A stretch of 64,000 bases of DNA, from NCBI RefSeq assembly GCF_027912515.1, contig NZ_CP115464.1, positions 1 to 64,000 of the forward strand. Direction: 5' to 3'. The translations under genes were made by a program, and so were the position numbers. The notes below the pieces were generated by a model that worked only from the letters and a program-made list of their open reading frames with translations, did no database searches and had not been told where the DNA came from. Source of the stretch: Brevundimonas sp. NIBR10. Lineage in GTDB: Bacteria > Pseudomonadota > Alphaproteobacteria > Caulobacterales > Caulobacteraceae. Positions 52,508 to 60,276 of the stretch are shown piece by piece (the first letter of the stretch is position 1; every line of letters starts with the position of its first letter).

Positions 52508-52526
52508 GACTGAACCTTCAGTTCAG
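52508..52526. promoter_or_regulatory. Small palindrome upstream of the 65-residue gene
   Basis: CTGAAC, five bases, GTTCAG lies about 15-33 bases before the ATG at 52541. The perfect 6-base arms could be an operator for a dimeric repressor or part of a hairpin. Confidence 0.35.
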
Positions 52527-52540
52527 TGGGGAGCGCGTCC

Positions 52541-52738
52541 ATGTCCCAGCATAACATCAGCGGATCCGAAGCCTTCGACCGCACGCCCAAGGTCTATATC
52601 CGTAACGTCCGCACCGGCGGCATGCGTCGCCGACGCACCCGCACCGCCATCGCCTTCGTGGCGGGTGCAGCGGCGGCGATCGTCGGCGGAGTCGTCGGCG
52701 CGATCGTCCTGTTCGGACCGGGTCTGGCGGGCGGCTGA
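52541..52738 (+). CDS. Small single-span membrane protein, unknown
   Basis: A 65-residue protein: a polar N-terminus, a very basic stretch (GGMRRRRTRT) and one glycine-rich membrane span (about residues 36-62, AFVAGAAAAIVGGVVGAIVL). By the positive-inside rule the N-terminus should be cytoplasmic. No family recognised. A GGGGAG ribosome binding site precedes the ATG. Confidence 0.55.
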   Translation: MSQHNISGSEAFDRTPKVYIRNVRTGGMRRRRTRTAIAFVAGAAAAIVGGVVGAIVLFGPGLAGG

Positions 52739-52819
52739 GCCGTCACGGCAATGACGCATCACGCTCTGGACAACACCGTTCGACCATGATCGTCTAGGGT
52801 CCTACTCGGGGGTCTGGAC

Positions 52820-53563
52820 ATGATCGCAGCGGTTGAACCACGCGTTTCCGCCAGGCCGCGATTGCCTCGCGACCGGATATTCTTCACCACCATGGCCATC
52901 ATCGTGCTGATCAGCACGATCGTGGGCTTCGCGCCGAGCTACTATCTGCGGGGAACCCTCCCCCCGGCCCACCCTTATGAGCCGCTGAATCTGCTGGTCC
53001 ATCTGCATGGACTGGTCTTCTCCCTCTGGATCCTGCTCTTCGCGGTTCAGGCGGGGCTGGTCGCCGGCGGCAAGGTCGCTGTCCACAGGCGGTTAGGCGT
53101 CGCAGGCCTGGTCTTGGTCACATTGATGATTCCGCTGGCGATCCTGGTGGCGCTGCACGGCGTCGACCGGCCGCTCACGGCACCACCCGGAATTCCGCCG
53201 CTGTCTTGGCTCGCGGTGCCGCTGCTCGACATCCCCGTCTTCTGCGGACTGATCGTGGCGGCCTTGGCCTTCCGTAGGACACCGGCGACGCACAAGCGGC
53301 TGATGATGCTGGCGATGTTCGACATGCTCCAGCCCTCTCTCGGTCGGATGACACTGCCGATCGATCAGCCGTTCAAGGGGCTGCTACCTCTGCTGTTCGT
53401 CGTCGCCCTGGTCCTATGGGATCTCTACACGCTCAAGCGTGTGCATCCCGCGACCCTGATCGGCGGACTGGTCGTGGCCGTGGTCATGATCGCGACCCCG
53501 ATGGTCTGGATGACGCCGGCGTGGCTGGCCTTCGCGGGATGGGCGGCCGGCCTCGTCGGCTGA
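52820..53563 (+). CDS. Multi-span membrane protein of unknown function
   Basis: A 247-residue protein with six to seven hydrophobic spans. A His-rich segment LVHLHGLVFSLWILLFAVQAG and HRRLGVAGLVLVTLMIPLAI, plus HKRLMMLAMFDMLQPSLGR, recall haem- or metal-binding membrane proteins of the DUF2306/DUF420 kind, but the match is by pattern only. Neighbours give no clue. Confidence 0.6.
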   Translation: MIAAVEPRVSARPRLPRDRIFFTTMAIIVLISTIVGFAPSYYLRGTLPPAHPYEPLNLLVHLHGLVFSLWILLFAVQAGLVAGGKVAVHRRLGVAGLVLVTLMIPLAILVALHGVDRPLTAPPGIPPLSWLAVPLLDIPVFCGLIVAALAFRRTPATHKRLMMLAMFDMLQPSLGRMTLPIDQPFKGLLPLLFVVALVLWDLYTLKRVHPATLIGGLVVAVVMIATPMVWMTPAWLAFAGWAAGLVG

Positions 53564-53582
53564 CCTCCCGACTGTCCACGCG

Positions 53583-54134
53583 TCAGGCCAGCCAGACCAT
53601 CATCCGCGTATCGGTGGGTTCACCCCGCGCGCGGCTGAACTGACGCCGGGTCTCGCCGGTGTACAAAAACCCCGCCTTTTCCAGCACGCGGCCCGAGGCC
53701 GGGTTGTCCGAGAAATGGCCGGCCATCAACGCCCGCCTGCGCCACTTGCGGCTGGCCCAGACGGTGGCCGCCTCCAGCGCCTCGGTGGCAAAGCCCCGGC
53801 CCCAGAACTCGCGCCCGATCCAGTATCCCGTCTCGGGCACCCGATCCCCGCTCTCGAACAGGCCGATGACCCCGACAGGGCCCGCGTCCTCATGCTCGAT
53901 CAGGAAGGTGTTGGCCCGCGCCGGGTCCTGGCCCGCGACCGAGATCACGAAGTCCTCGGCGTCGCCGGTGCCGAACGGATGGGGCATCCGGCAGGTCATG
54001 CGGGCGATGTCGGGATCATTGGCCAGGGCGGCGATGCGGCTCACGTCCTGGGGCGCGGGCGCACGAAGGACCAGTCGCCGGGTCTCGATGACCGGGGAGG
54101 TTTCGATGATGCACATGGCGTTCGCCTCTCTCAT
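53583..54134 (-). CDS. GNAT family N-acetyltransferase (RimJ/RimL-like)
   Basis: A 183-residue acetyltransferase of the RimJ-like branch: TRRLVLRAPAPQDVSRIAALANDP at the N-terminus, the acetyl-CoA loop GREFWGRGFATEALEAAT near residue 115 and NPASGRVLEKAGFLYTGE near 150. Targets may be protein N-termini or a small amine. The start at 54134 is fixed by an AAGGAGG ribosome binding site 8 bases upstream, one of the strongest in the window; the alternative ATG six codons later lacks this. Confidence 0.92.
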   Translation of the reverse strand: MREANAMCIIETSPVIETRRLVLRAPAPQDVSRIAALANDPDIARMTCRMPHPFGTGDAEDFVISVAGQDPARANTFLIEHEDAGPVGVIGLFESGDRVPETGYWIGREFWGRGFATEALEAATVWASRKWRRRALMAGHFSDNPASGRVLEKAGFLYTGETRRQFSRARGEPTDTRMMVWLA

Positions 54135-54189
54135 TCGGTCCGCCTCCTTTTGAGGGCTCGGGCGGACTTCGAGGCGGGGAAACGCAAAC

Positions 54190-54214
54190 GGGGAGCCTGT
54201 GATCCAGACTCCCC
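54190..54214 (-). terminator. Probable terminator of rplU-rpmA
   Basis: GGGGAG-x-CTG pairs with CAG-x-CTCCCC around a 5-base loop, about 70 bases past the rpmA stop, followed on the minus strand by a moderately T-rich tract (GTTTGCGTTT). Confidence 0.55.
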
Positions 54215-54281
54215 GCGGAAAATTTCCCTGGTCCGGATCGGCTGCTGTTTCAAGCAACACGATCCGGGATTTCCAGTCGTG

Positions 54282-54566
54282 CTACTCGGCGGCGAGCGCC
54301 ACTTGATCGTCGTTCGCCGGAAGGATCGACACGTAACAACGGCCGTTGGCTTTCTTGGTGAATTTCACCGCGCCGTGCTCGAGGGCGAACAGGGTGTGGT
54401 CGCGACCCATGCCGACGTTGTCGCCGGGGTGGAAGGTCGTGCCGCGTTGGCGCACGATGATGTTGCCGGCCACGACCTGCTCGCTGCCAAACTTCTTCAC
54501 GCCGAGGCGCTTGGAATGGGAGTCGCGACCGTTACGCGACGAACCACCGGATTTCTTGTGAGCCAT
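54282..54566 (-). CDS. rpmA: 50S ribosomal protein L27
   Basis: A 94-residue ribosomal protein whose N-terminus reaches the peptidyl-transferase centre. It starts [20 protein letters not shown] and continues [33 protein letters not shown], near-identical to the family. There is no Firmicutes-type cleaved N-terminal extension. It follows rplU in the same orientation with a palindromic repeat in the gap. Confidence 0.98.
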   Translation of the reverse strand: MAHKKSGGSSRNGRDSHSKRLGVKKFGSEQVVAGNIIVRQRGTTFHPGDNVGMGRDHTLFALEHGAVKFTKKANGRCYVSILPANDDQVALAAE

Positions 54567-54586
54567 GGGTTTGCTCCTCTTTCTCT

Positions 54587-54617
54587 GCGCTACCGGCCTT
54601 GCGGCCTGGTTGAGCGC
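54587..54617. repeat. Short copy of the GCGCTACCG...TTGAGCGC palindrome between rplU and rpmA
   Basis: A 31-base version with the same ends as the tandem array at 46.6 kb but a shorter centre, CGGCCTTGCGGCC, which is itself palindromic. It sits inside a ribosomal-protein operon and would form a hairpin in the message. Confidence 0.65.
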
Positions 54618-54653
54618 GTCTCGTGGGGTCGCGCTGGGTAGCGCGGTTGTTCT

Positions 54654-55199
54654 TTAGGCTTCGTCGGTCTCGGCGGGCTTGGCAGCCTTCTTCGCCGGGG
54701 CCTTCTTGGCGGGTGCGGATTTCTCGACGACGACGGCGTCGACCTGAGCTCCGTCATGATCGGCGACGACGGTTTCGGTCGAACCCAGGTCCGAGGTCGC
54801 TTCGCGCTTGGCCAGGCCACGGGCGCGCAGGTTGATCTCGGCCTTGGTCATCAGATTGACCGTGCCGTCCCACTTGGCGCTCTCGCCGGCGCCTTCGATG
54901 CCGGTGATCTGCAGGACCGATTCCATCTGGCGATGGCCGTTGGTCCGGCGATAGCCCTGACGACGGGTCTTCTTGAAGATCTTGATCTTCTCACCCTTGC
55001 GGGTCTCGATCAGGGTCGCGCCGACGAAGGCACCGTCGATCATCGGAGCGCCCAGCGTGACGCCGTTGTCGCCGCCCAGCATCAGGACGCTGTCGAACTT
55101 CAGTTCCTGGCCAGCGTCGCCGTCAAGCTTTTCGACAACGATCGTGTCGCCCGGTTGGACCCGGTACTGCTTGCCGCCGGTTTTGATCACCGCGTACAT
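54654..55199 (-). CDS. rplU: 50S ribosomal protein L21 with long C-terminal extension
   Basis: The first about 103 residues are canonical L21: MYAVIKTGGKQYRVQPGDTI, KFDSVLMLGGDNGVTLGAP and FKKTRRQGYRRTNGHRQ (followed by MESVLQITGI). The protein continues for a further 78 or so residues, first a helix-like segment (NLMTKAEINLRARGLAKRE) and then an Ala/Lys/Pro-rich tail (APAKKAPAKKAAKPAETDEA). Such extensions occur in alphaproteobacteria. The ATG at 55199 is the family start. A terminator-like hairpin lies in its leader. Confidence 0.97.
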   Translation of the reverse strand: MYAVIKTGGKQYRVQPGDTIVVEKLDGDAGQELKFDSVLMLGGDNGVTLGAPMIDGAFVGATLIETRKGEKIKIFKKTRRQGYRRTNGHRQMESVLQITGIEGAGESAKWDGTVNLMTKAEINLRARGLAKREATSDLGSTETVVADHDGAQVDAVVVEKSAPAKKAPAKKAAKPAETDEA

Positions 55200-55219
55200 G
55201 TTGAGCCTCAGCGTAACGC

Positions 55220-55255
55220 AAAAAAGATAGCGCCCGCCGGGTGACCCCGCGGGCG
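55220..55255 (-). promoter_or_regulatory. Attenuator-like hairpin in the rplU leader
   Basis: On the minus strand CGCCCGC (55255-55249), an 11-base loop and GCGGGCG (55237-55231) form a 7-bp GC stem followed by CTATC and T6 (55225-55220), only 20 bases before the rplU ATG. This is the layout of an intrinsic terminator within the 5' leader, suggesting autoregulation by a ribosomal protein. Confidence 0.6.
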
Positions 55256-55408
55256 AAGAGCGGCGACATATACGGACCGACCCCGACGAGTCAACGCAAA
55301 AGGCCCGGGGCGTGGCCCGAAAACAGCCTCGCCGCCTGAAATGACACGACTCTCTAGCCCGTCCGCGCTCCACCGTGCAAAGAGCAGTCAGGCCATAGAG
55401 ATATCAGC

Positions 55409-56833
55409 ATGACCCCCGATACCGACAAGAGACTGGTCGCCGCGCGACGCATCACGGCCCATGTCGCCGACCTGCTTCAGGCCGACCTGTCCCTGCGCCT
55501 GTGGAACGGCGAGGTCCTGCCGCTGGGGCCCAACGCCCGCGACGACATCCAGATTGTCATCGCCCGCCCGTCGGCGGTGCGCCGCCTGATGCTCAAGCCC
55601 GGCCTGATGACCCTGTTCGAGATGTTCGCCACCGGCGACATGCGGATCGAGGGCGGATCGCCCCTGGACGCCGCCGACCGCTGGGACCACGGTCGCGCCA
55701 TCCACCTGGCCAAACGCGCCGACAAGGGACTGATCGCCAAGGCCGCCCTGCCCTTCCTGTTCGACGGCTCGGACGCCGGCGCGACCCAGCTGCCCGAATG
55801 GGACAAGACCGGCAACGACGGCATCGGCGCCGACAAGGCCGGCCGCAGCGACAAGGACTTCATCCAGTTCCACTATGACGTCGGCAACGACTTCTACGCC
55901 ATCTTCCTGGATCCGGAGATGGTCTATTCCAGCGCCTATTTCACCGACCATAACGCGACGCTGGAAGCCGCCCAGGAAGAGAAGCTGGACCGGATCTGTC
56001 GCAAGCTCCGTCTCCAGCCGGGCCAGAAACTGCTCGACGTCGGCTGCGGCTGGGCCGGCCTGTCGTGCTGGGCGGCAAAAAACTACGGCGTCACCGTCCA
56101 CGGCGTGACCTTGTCCCAGGCGCAGCTCGACTACGGCCGCGCCAAGGTCGAGCGCGAGGGCCTGTCCGACAAGATCACCCTGGAGCTCAAGGACTACCGC
56201 GACGTCGTCGGCGAATATGACGCGATCAGCCAGGTCGAGATGTTCGAACACGTCGGTTTCGCCAACCACGAACGCCACTTCCTGGAGATGAAGCGGCTGC
56301 TGAAACCGCGCGGCCTGTATTTCCACCAGGCCTCGGTGCGGCGCGGCGGGCTGAACCCGATCAAGGCCACCAACACCACCAAGGTCATCACCCGCTTCAT
56401 CTTCCCCGGCGGCGAGCTGGACACCATCGGCATGACGGTGACCAACCTGGGCCGTCTCGGCTTCGAAACCCTGGACGTCGAAGACATGCGCGAGCATTTC
56501 GAACTGACACTGAAACACTGGGAGGACCGGCTCTATGCCCGGCGCGAGGACGCCTATGCCATGGTCGGCGAGGCCCGCACCCGGCTGTGGCTGATCTATT
56601 TCGCCCTGTTCAAGAAGAGCTTCGAGCGCGGATCGGTGCTGGTCTATCAGACCGTAGCCCAGAAGCGCCGTCCCGGCCCGTCCGGCCTGCCGCTTGATCG
56701 CGCCAGCCTCTATGCACCGCGCAAGTCGCCCGCCGTGGTCAAGACGCCGGTCGCCGCCGTCAAGCGCAGTCTCAAGACCAAGGTCGTCGACGCCATCGCC
56801 AAGGCGACCCGGCCGAGGAAGCCGAAAGCCTAG
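55409..56833 (+). CDS. cfa: Cyclopropane-fatty-acyl-phospholipid synthase family methyltransferase
   Basis: Adds a methylene from SAM across membrane lipid double bonds. The 474-residue protein has an N-terminal lipid-binding domain (residues 1-150), HYDVGNDFYAIFLDPEMVYSSAYF, SAM motif LLDVGCGWAGLSCWAAKNYGV near residue 215, QVEMFEHVGFANHERHFLEM with the catalytic Glu/His, and RRGGLNPIKATNTTKVITRFIFPGGELD. A Lys-rich tail of about 50 residues may contact the membrane. It converges with yqgE, sharing the CTAG at 56830-56833. Confidence 0.92.
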   Translation: MTPDTDKRLVAARRITAHVADLLQADLSLRLWNGEVLPLGPNARDDIQIVIARPSAVRRLMLKPGLMTLFEMFATGDMRIEGGSPLDAADRWDHGRAIHLAKRADKGLIAKAALPFLFDGSDAGATQLPEWDKTGNDGIGADKAGRSDKDFIQFHYDVGNDFYAIFLDPEMVYSSAYFTDHNATLEAAQEEKLDRICRKLRLQPGQKLLDVGCGWAGLSCWAAKNYGVTVHGVTLSQAQLDYGRAKVEREGLSDKITLELKDYRDVVGEYDAISQVEMFEHVGFANHERHFLEMKRLLKPRGLYFHQASVRRGGLNPIKATNTTKVITRFIFPGGELDTIGMTVTNLGRLGFETLDVEDMREHFELTLKHWEDRLYARREDAYAMVGEARTRLWLIYFALFKKSFERGSVLVYQTVAQKRRPGPSGLPLDRASLYAPRKSPAVVKTPVAAVKRSLKTKVVDAIAKATRPRKPKA

Positions 56834-57396
56834 GCCCGACCCGCCTGCCCCGACAGCATTCCCGCATCGACGCCCAGGCCGGCGAGCGCGCGCGCCCATT
56901 TCGTCTCGTGGGCCTCATCGAAGATGACGTCCATGTCGGCGTCGGCGGTCAGCCAGACGTTTTCGCCCAGCTCGTCCTCCAGCTGGCCCTCGCCCCAGCC
57001 TGCATAGCCCAGCAGCAGGGTCGAGCGTTTCGGTCCCGCCACATCGGTCATGGCTATCAACGCGTCCCGGGTCCCGGTCATGGCCAGGCCGTCGACGAAG
57101 GGCACGCTGGTGTCGCGGTTCATCCAGTCGTCGGTGTGCAGGACGAAGCCCCGCTCCTTGTCCACCGGCCCGCCGACCAGTACCGGCCGGCCCGCCGCAC
57201 TGTCGGGCGCCGGGATCTGCAGCTTCGAGAGCACGGACTTCAGATCGACCATCGGCGCAGGCCGGTCGAGCCTGAGGCCCATCGCGTGTCCCGGCTCATG
57301 CACGCAGACCAGTATAACTGCGTGCTCGAAACGCGGGTCCCCGATGCCGGGCATCGCCACCAGCAACCGTCCCACGAGCGAGTCGAATTCAGCCAT
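56830..57396 (-). CDS. YqgE/AlgH family protein
   Basis: A 188-residue protein of the UPF0301 family, function unknown. Conserved segments are GRLLVAMPGIGDPRFEHAVILVCVHEPGHAMGLRLDRP, VLVGGPVDKERGFVLHTDDW and the C-terminal LLGYAGWGEGQLEDELGENVWL. The ATG at 57396 (MAEFDSLVGRLLVAMPG) matches the family; longer frames are unlikely. Confidence 0.94.
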   Translation of the reverse strand: MAEFDSLVGRLLVAMPGIGDPRFEHAVILVCVHEPGHAMGLRLDRPAPMVDLKSVLSKLQIPAPDSAAGRPVLVGGPVDKERGFVLHTDDWMNRDTSVPFVDGLAMTGTRDALIAMTDVAGPKRSTLLLGYAGWGEGQLEDELGENVWLTADADMDVIFDEAHETKWARALAGLGVDAGMLSGQAGRA

Positions 57397-57529
57397 GACC
57401 GTATGATTGGCGCCCCTCCGGCGTTTCGCAAGGCGTGATGGGGCGTTCGCGGGCTTGGCGGCGGGATCGGGCGCGCCTATCTGCGGTCCGCGACCCCTTC
57501 TCACACCCTCAAAGCCCCCGGAGCCTTCC

Positions 57530-58012
57530 ATGACCATCCAGATCGGCGACACCATCCCCACCGCCACCCTCGGCACCCCCACGGCGGAAGGCCCCAAGCC
57601 GATCACCACCGACGAGATCTTCAAGGGCAAGACCGTCGCCCTGTTCGCCGTCCCCGGTGCCTTCACCCCGACCTGCTCGGCCCGCCACCTGCCCGGCTAT
57701 GTCGACAACGGCGCGGACTTCAAGGCCAAGGGCGTGGACACCATCGCCTGTTTGTCGGTCAACGATCCCTTCGTCATGGGTGCCTGGGCCAAGGCCACGG
57801 ACGGTGCCGAGGATATCCTCATGCTGGCCGACGGTTCGGGCGACTTCACCCGCGCGGTGGGCCTGACGCTGGACGCGCGCGGCTTCGGCATGGGCGAGCG
57901 GTCGCAACGCTACTCGATGCTGGTCAAGGACGGCGTCGTTACCGAGCTGAACATCGAACAGGGCGGCGAGTTCAAGGTCTCCGCCGCCGAGCATCTGCTG
58001 GCGCAGCTTTAG
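57530..58012 (+). CDS. Peroxiredoxin (Prx5/AhpE-TSA type)
   Basis: A 160-residue thiol peroxidase. The peroxidatic Cys is in VPGAFTPTCSARHLPGY near residue 48 (P-x-x-x-T/S-x-x-C), followed by ACLSVNDPFVMGAWAK and the conserved Arg in GERSQRYSMLVKDG. No resolving Cys is placed as in 2-Cys enzymes, fitting the atypical Prx5 group that uses glutathione or thioredoxin. GGAG precedes the ATG. Confidence 0.93.
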   Translation: MTIQIGDTIPTATLGTPTAEGPKPITTDEIFKGKTVALFAVPGAFTPTCSARHLPGYVDNGADFKAKGVDTIACLSVNDPFVMGAWAKATDGAEDILMLADGSGDFTRAVGLTLDARGFGMGERSQRYSMLVKDGVVTELNIEQGGEFKVSAAEHLLAQL

Positions 58013-58029
58013 TTGGGGCGCTTCGCGCC

Positions 58030-58069
58030 GCGCTAACGCTCGCGACGCGGTCGCTCGCTGCTTGAGCGC
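58030..58069. repeat. Copy of the GCGCTA...TGAGCGC palindrome
   Basis: GCGCTAACGCTCGCGACGCGG at the left and CGCTGCTTGAGCGC at the right, 17 bases after the peroxiredoxin stop. It closely matches the copy after gcrA at 46383. Confidence 0.75.
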
Positions 58070-58071
58070 GT

Positions 58072-58140
58072 TCTCCTCCCCGTCGTGCAGCGATGGGGAG
58101 GTGGATCCGAGCCTCTTGGCGAGGAGACGGAGGGGGCGAC
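58072..58140. repeat. CTCCTCCCC...GGGGAGG interspersed element
   Basis: CCTCCCC and GGGGAGG flank a 12-base loop, followed by a second GC-rich part (GGCGAGGAGACGGAGGGGGC). Related elements are frequent between genes in Brevundimonas and Caulobacter. It adjoins the palindrome at 58030 and lies downstream of the hybrid kinase stop. Confidence 0.55.
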
Positions 58141-58175
58141 ACGGTGTCGGACCGGAGCGACAGGAACCCTACAAC

Positions 58176-60212
58176 TCAGGCCGCTACGGTCTCCACGGCA
58201 TCGTCCTGATCCGCGCCGGCCGACAGCACCTTTTGCAGGGCACCCAGCAGGGCCGGCGGGGTCAGGGGCTTGGACACGAAATAGGTCATTCCGGCCGCCA
58301 TACAGGCGGCGACATCGTCGGGGCTGGTGTCGGCCGTGACCGCGATCACGGGCACATCCGCATTGATCCCGCCGCCCGCGCGCAGCCGTCGGGTCGTCTC
58401 GCGGCCGTCCAGTTCGGGCATCCGCACATCCATGAAGATGACGTCGAAGGCCTCGACCTCGCACAGTCTCAACGCCGCCATCCCGTCGGCCGCCGTGGCA
58501 ATGTCGCAGCCTAGCGGCGTCAGGATCAGCTCGACGGCGCGGCGATTGATGTCGTGGTCATCGACCACCAGAACCCGCAGAGGCCGATCCGCATCCTTGT
58601 CCTCGACATCGGTCGGAGCGGCCTCGATTGTGGTGGCGGCCGCCACCGGCTCGACCTGAGCCGCCGGCACCACATCGGGCCCTCCGAGCTGACCCAGTAT
58701 CTCGTCCAGGCTCGGCGAAGCGGCCGTTGCGGGCAGGGCCTGTGACGTCACCTCGGCCTTGACGGGCTCAACGACAGCGACCGGCGCTGCCACCCGCCGT
58801 TGCGCCGCGCGCGAGGCCGCGATCAGGTCGGCGGAGATGTCGGCGCGGGTCTCCGCATCCAGCGGCGCCATCGCGGAAATCTCATGCGTCGCCTCGCCCA
58901 GGACCAGCGACAGGGTGAAACAGGCTCCCTCGCCCGGCGCGCTGCGCGCGGTCAGCCGACCGCCCATCAGGGAAGCCAGTTCGCGGCTGATGGACAAGCC
59001 CAGGCCACTGCCGCCATGGCGCGCGCTGATCCCGTCTGCCGTCTGGTCGAAGGCGGCGAACAGACGGGCCATCTGGTCGCGCGTCATCCCGGGGCCGGTG
59101 TCGGCGACCTCGATCAGCAGGGCGTGACCCGAGGGCTCTTCCGGCCAGGCCTTGAGCCGCAGGGTGACCGATCCCGTCTCGGTGAACTTCAGGGCGTTGG
59201 AAATCAGGTTGTTCAGTATCTGGCGCAGACGCATCGCATCGCCGCGCGCCATGGCCGGCATGTCGCGGGCCCCCTCGACCCGCATGCTCAGCCCCTTGGC
59301 CCGCACCGGACCGGTCCACAGACGCAGGGTCTGGGCCAGCATGGCGCGCAGGTCGAAATCCTCGGCCTCCACCGTCATCCGTCCGGCGTCGAGCTTGGAG
59401 TGGTCCAGAAGGTTGTCGAGCAGCGCCTTCATCATCAGGCCGGCGTCGGTGATCAGGGCGGCGTGGGCGCGCGCGCTGGCGTCGGTGGCGACCCGGTCCA
59501 TCTCGGCCGAACCGGTCAGGATGGCCCCGATCGGGGTGCGCAGGTCGTGGCCGATCGCAGCCAGGAAGGCCGACCGGCCGGCCAGCGTCGCCTCGGCCTG
59601 TTCGCGACGTTCCTCGGCGATCCGGCGCGCGTGGTTCTCCGAGATGTAAGCCTTCTCGATACTGCGCCAGGTCGACAGGCAATAGGCGCCGAAGACGCAG
59701 ATCGCGATCACTGAGGCTGTGACGAAGCTGGGCGCGGCGCCGTGCAGCGTCATCAGGATCGGGGTGGCCAGCAGATACAGGAACTGTGGCGTGATCGTCA
59801 GGGCCAGCACCGTGGCCGAACGCGGCGAGTTGACCACCGCATAGATGGACCCGGACGCGAGCACGATGGAGGCGCAGACACCGCCCATGACGCCGCCGGT
59901 CAGCCACAGGATCACCGACAGACTGCCGAAACTGGCCGCGTTCATGAACAGGATCAGACCGCCCAGCGCGATGCGCCAGGGCGGCATCCGCCCCACGGTC
60001 GTCTTGGTGATCGGCGCGAAGATCATGGCGTCGACGAGTTGAACGGCGAAATAGAAGACGACCCAGGGAATCGACACGGTCCACCCCAGGATCGGGGTGA
60101 AGATCAGGGCCGTCGCGGCCCCCATGCCCATGCGTTGAAGCAAGGCCTTGCGGCGCTGACGCACGGCCTCGGCCCAGTTGTCGGCGGTCGTCTGGATCGT
60201 GACCTCCGTCAT
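58176..60212 (-). CDS. Membrane hybrid histidine kinase with C-terminal receiver
   Basis: A 678-residue kinase. Five or six hydrophobic spans (residues about 30-190) with no periplasmic sensor domain, then HisKA with phosphoacceptor His in FLAAIGHDLRTPIGAILTGS, HATPase_c (N-box ILNNLISNALKFTETG, G1 VADTGPGM, G2 GGSGLGLSISRELASLMGG), an Ala/Pro-rich linker (about 445-545) and a receiver with VLVVDDHDINRRAVELIL, phospho-Asp in VIFMDVRMPELDG and Lys in YFVSKPLTPP. The ATG at 60212 is preferred; a much longer frame exists but reads as Arg/Pro-rich noise. Confidence 0.93.
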   Translation of the reverse strand: MTEVTIQTTADNWAEAVRQRRKALLQRMGMGAATALIFTPILGWTVSIPWVVFYFAVQLVDAMIFAPITKTTVGRMPPWRIALGGLILFMNAASFGSLSVILWLTGGVMGGVCASIVLASGSIYAVVNSPRSATVLALTITPQFLYLLATPILMTLHGAAPSFVTASVIAICVFGAYCLSTWRSIEKAYISENHARRIAEERREQAEATLAGRSAFLAAIGHDLRTPIGAILTGSAEMDRVATDASARAHAALITDAGLMMKALLDNLLDHSKLDAGRMTVEAEDFDLRAMLAQTLRLWTGPVRAKGLSMRVEGARDMPAMARGDAMRLRQILNNLISNALKFTETGSVTLRLKAWPEEPSGHALLIEVADTGPGMTRDQMARLFAAFDQTADGISARHGGSGLGLSISRELASLMGGRLTARSAPGEGACFTLSLVLGEATHEISAMAPLDAETRADISADLIAASRAAQRRVAAPVAVVEPVKAEVTSQALPATAASPSLDEILGQLGGPDVVPAAQVEPVAAATTIEAAPTDVEDKDADRPLRVLVVDDHDINRRAVELILTPLGCDIATAADGMAALRLCEVEAFDVIFMDVRMPELDGRETTRRLRAGGGINADVPVIAVTADTSPDDVAACMAAGMTYFVSKPLTPPALLGALQKVLSAGADQDDAVETVAA

Positions 60213-60276
60213 GCGCGTCCTCACCGGCCATTTCGGCCACCTGGACGCAGTATGGCGGAGCGGCCCTAACGCTCCG

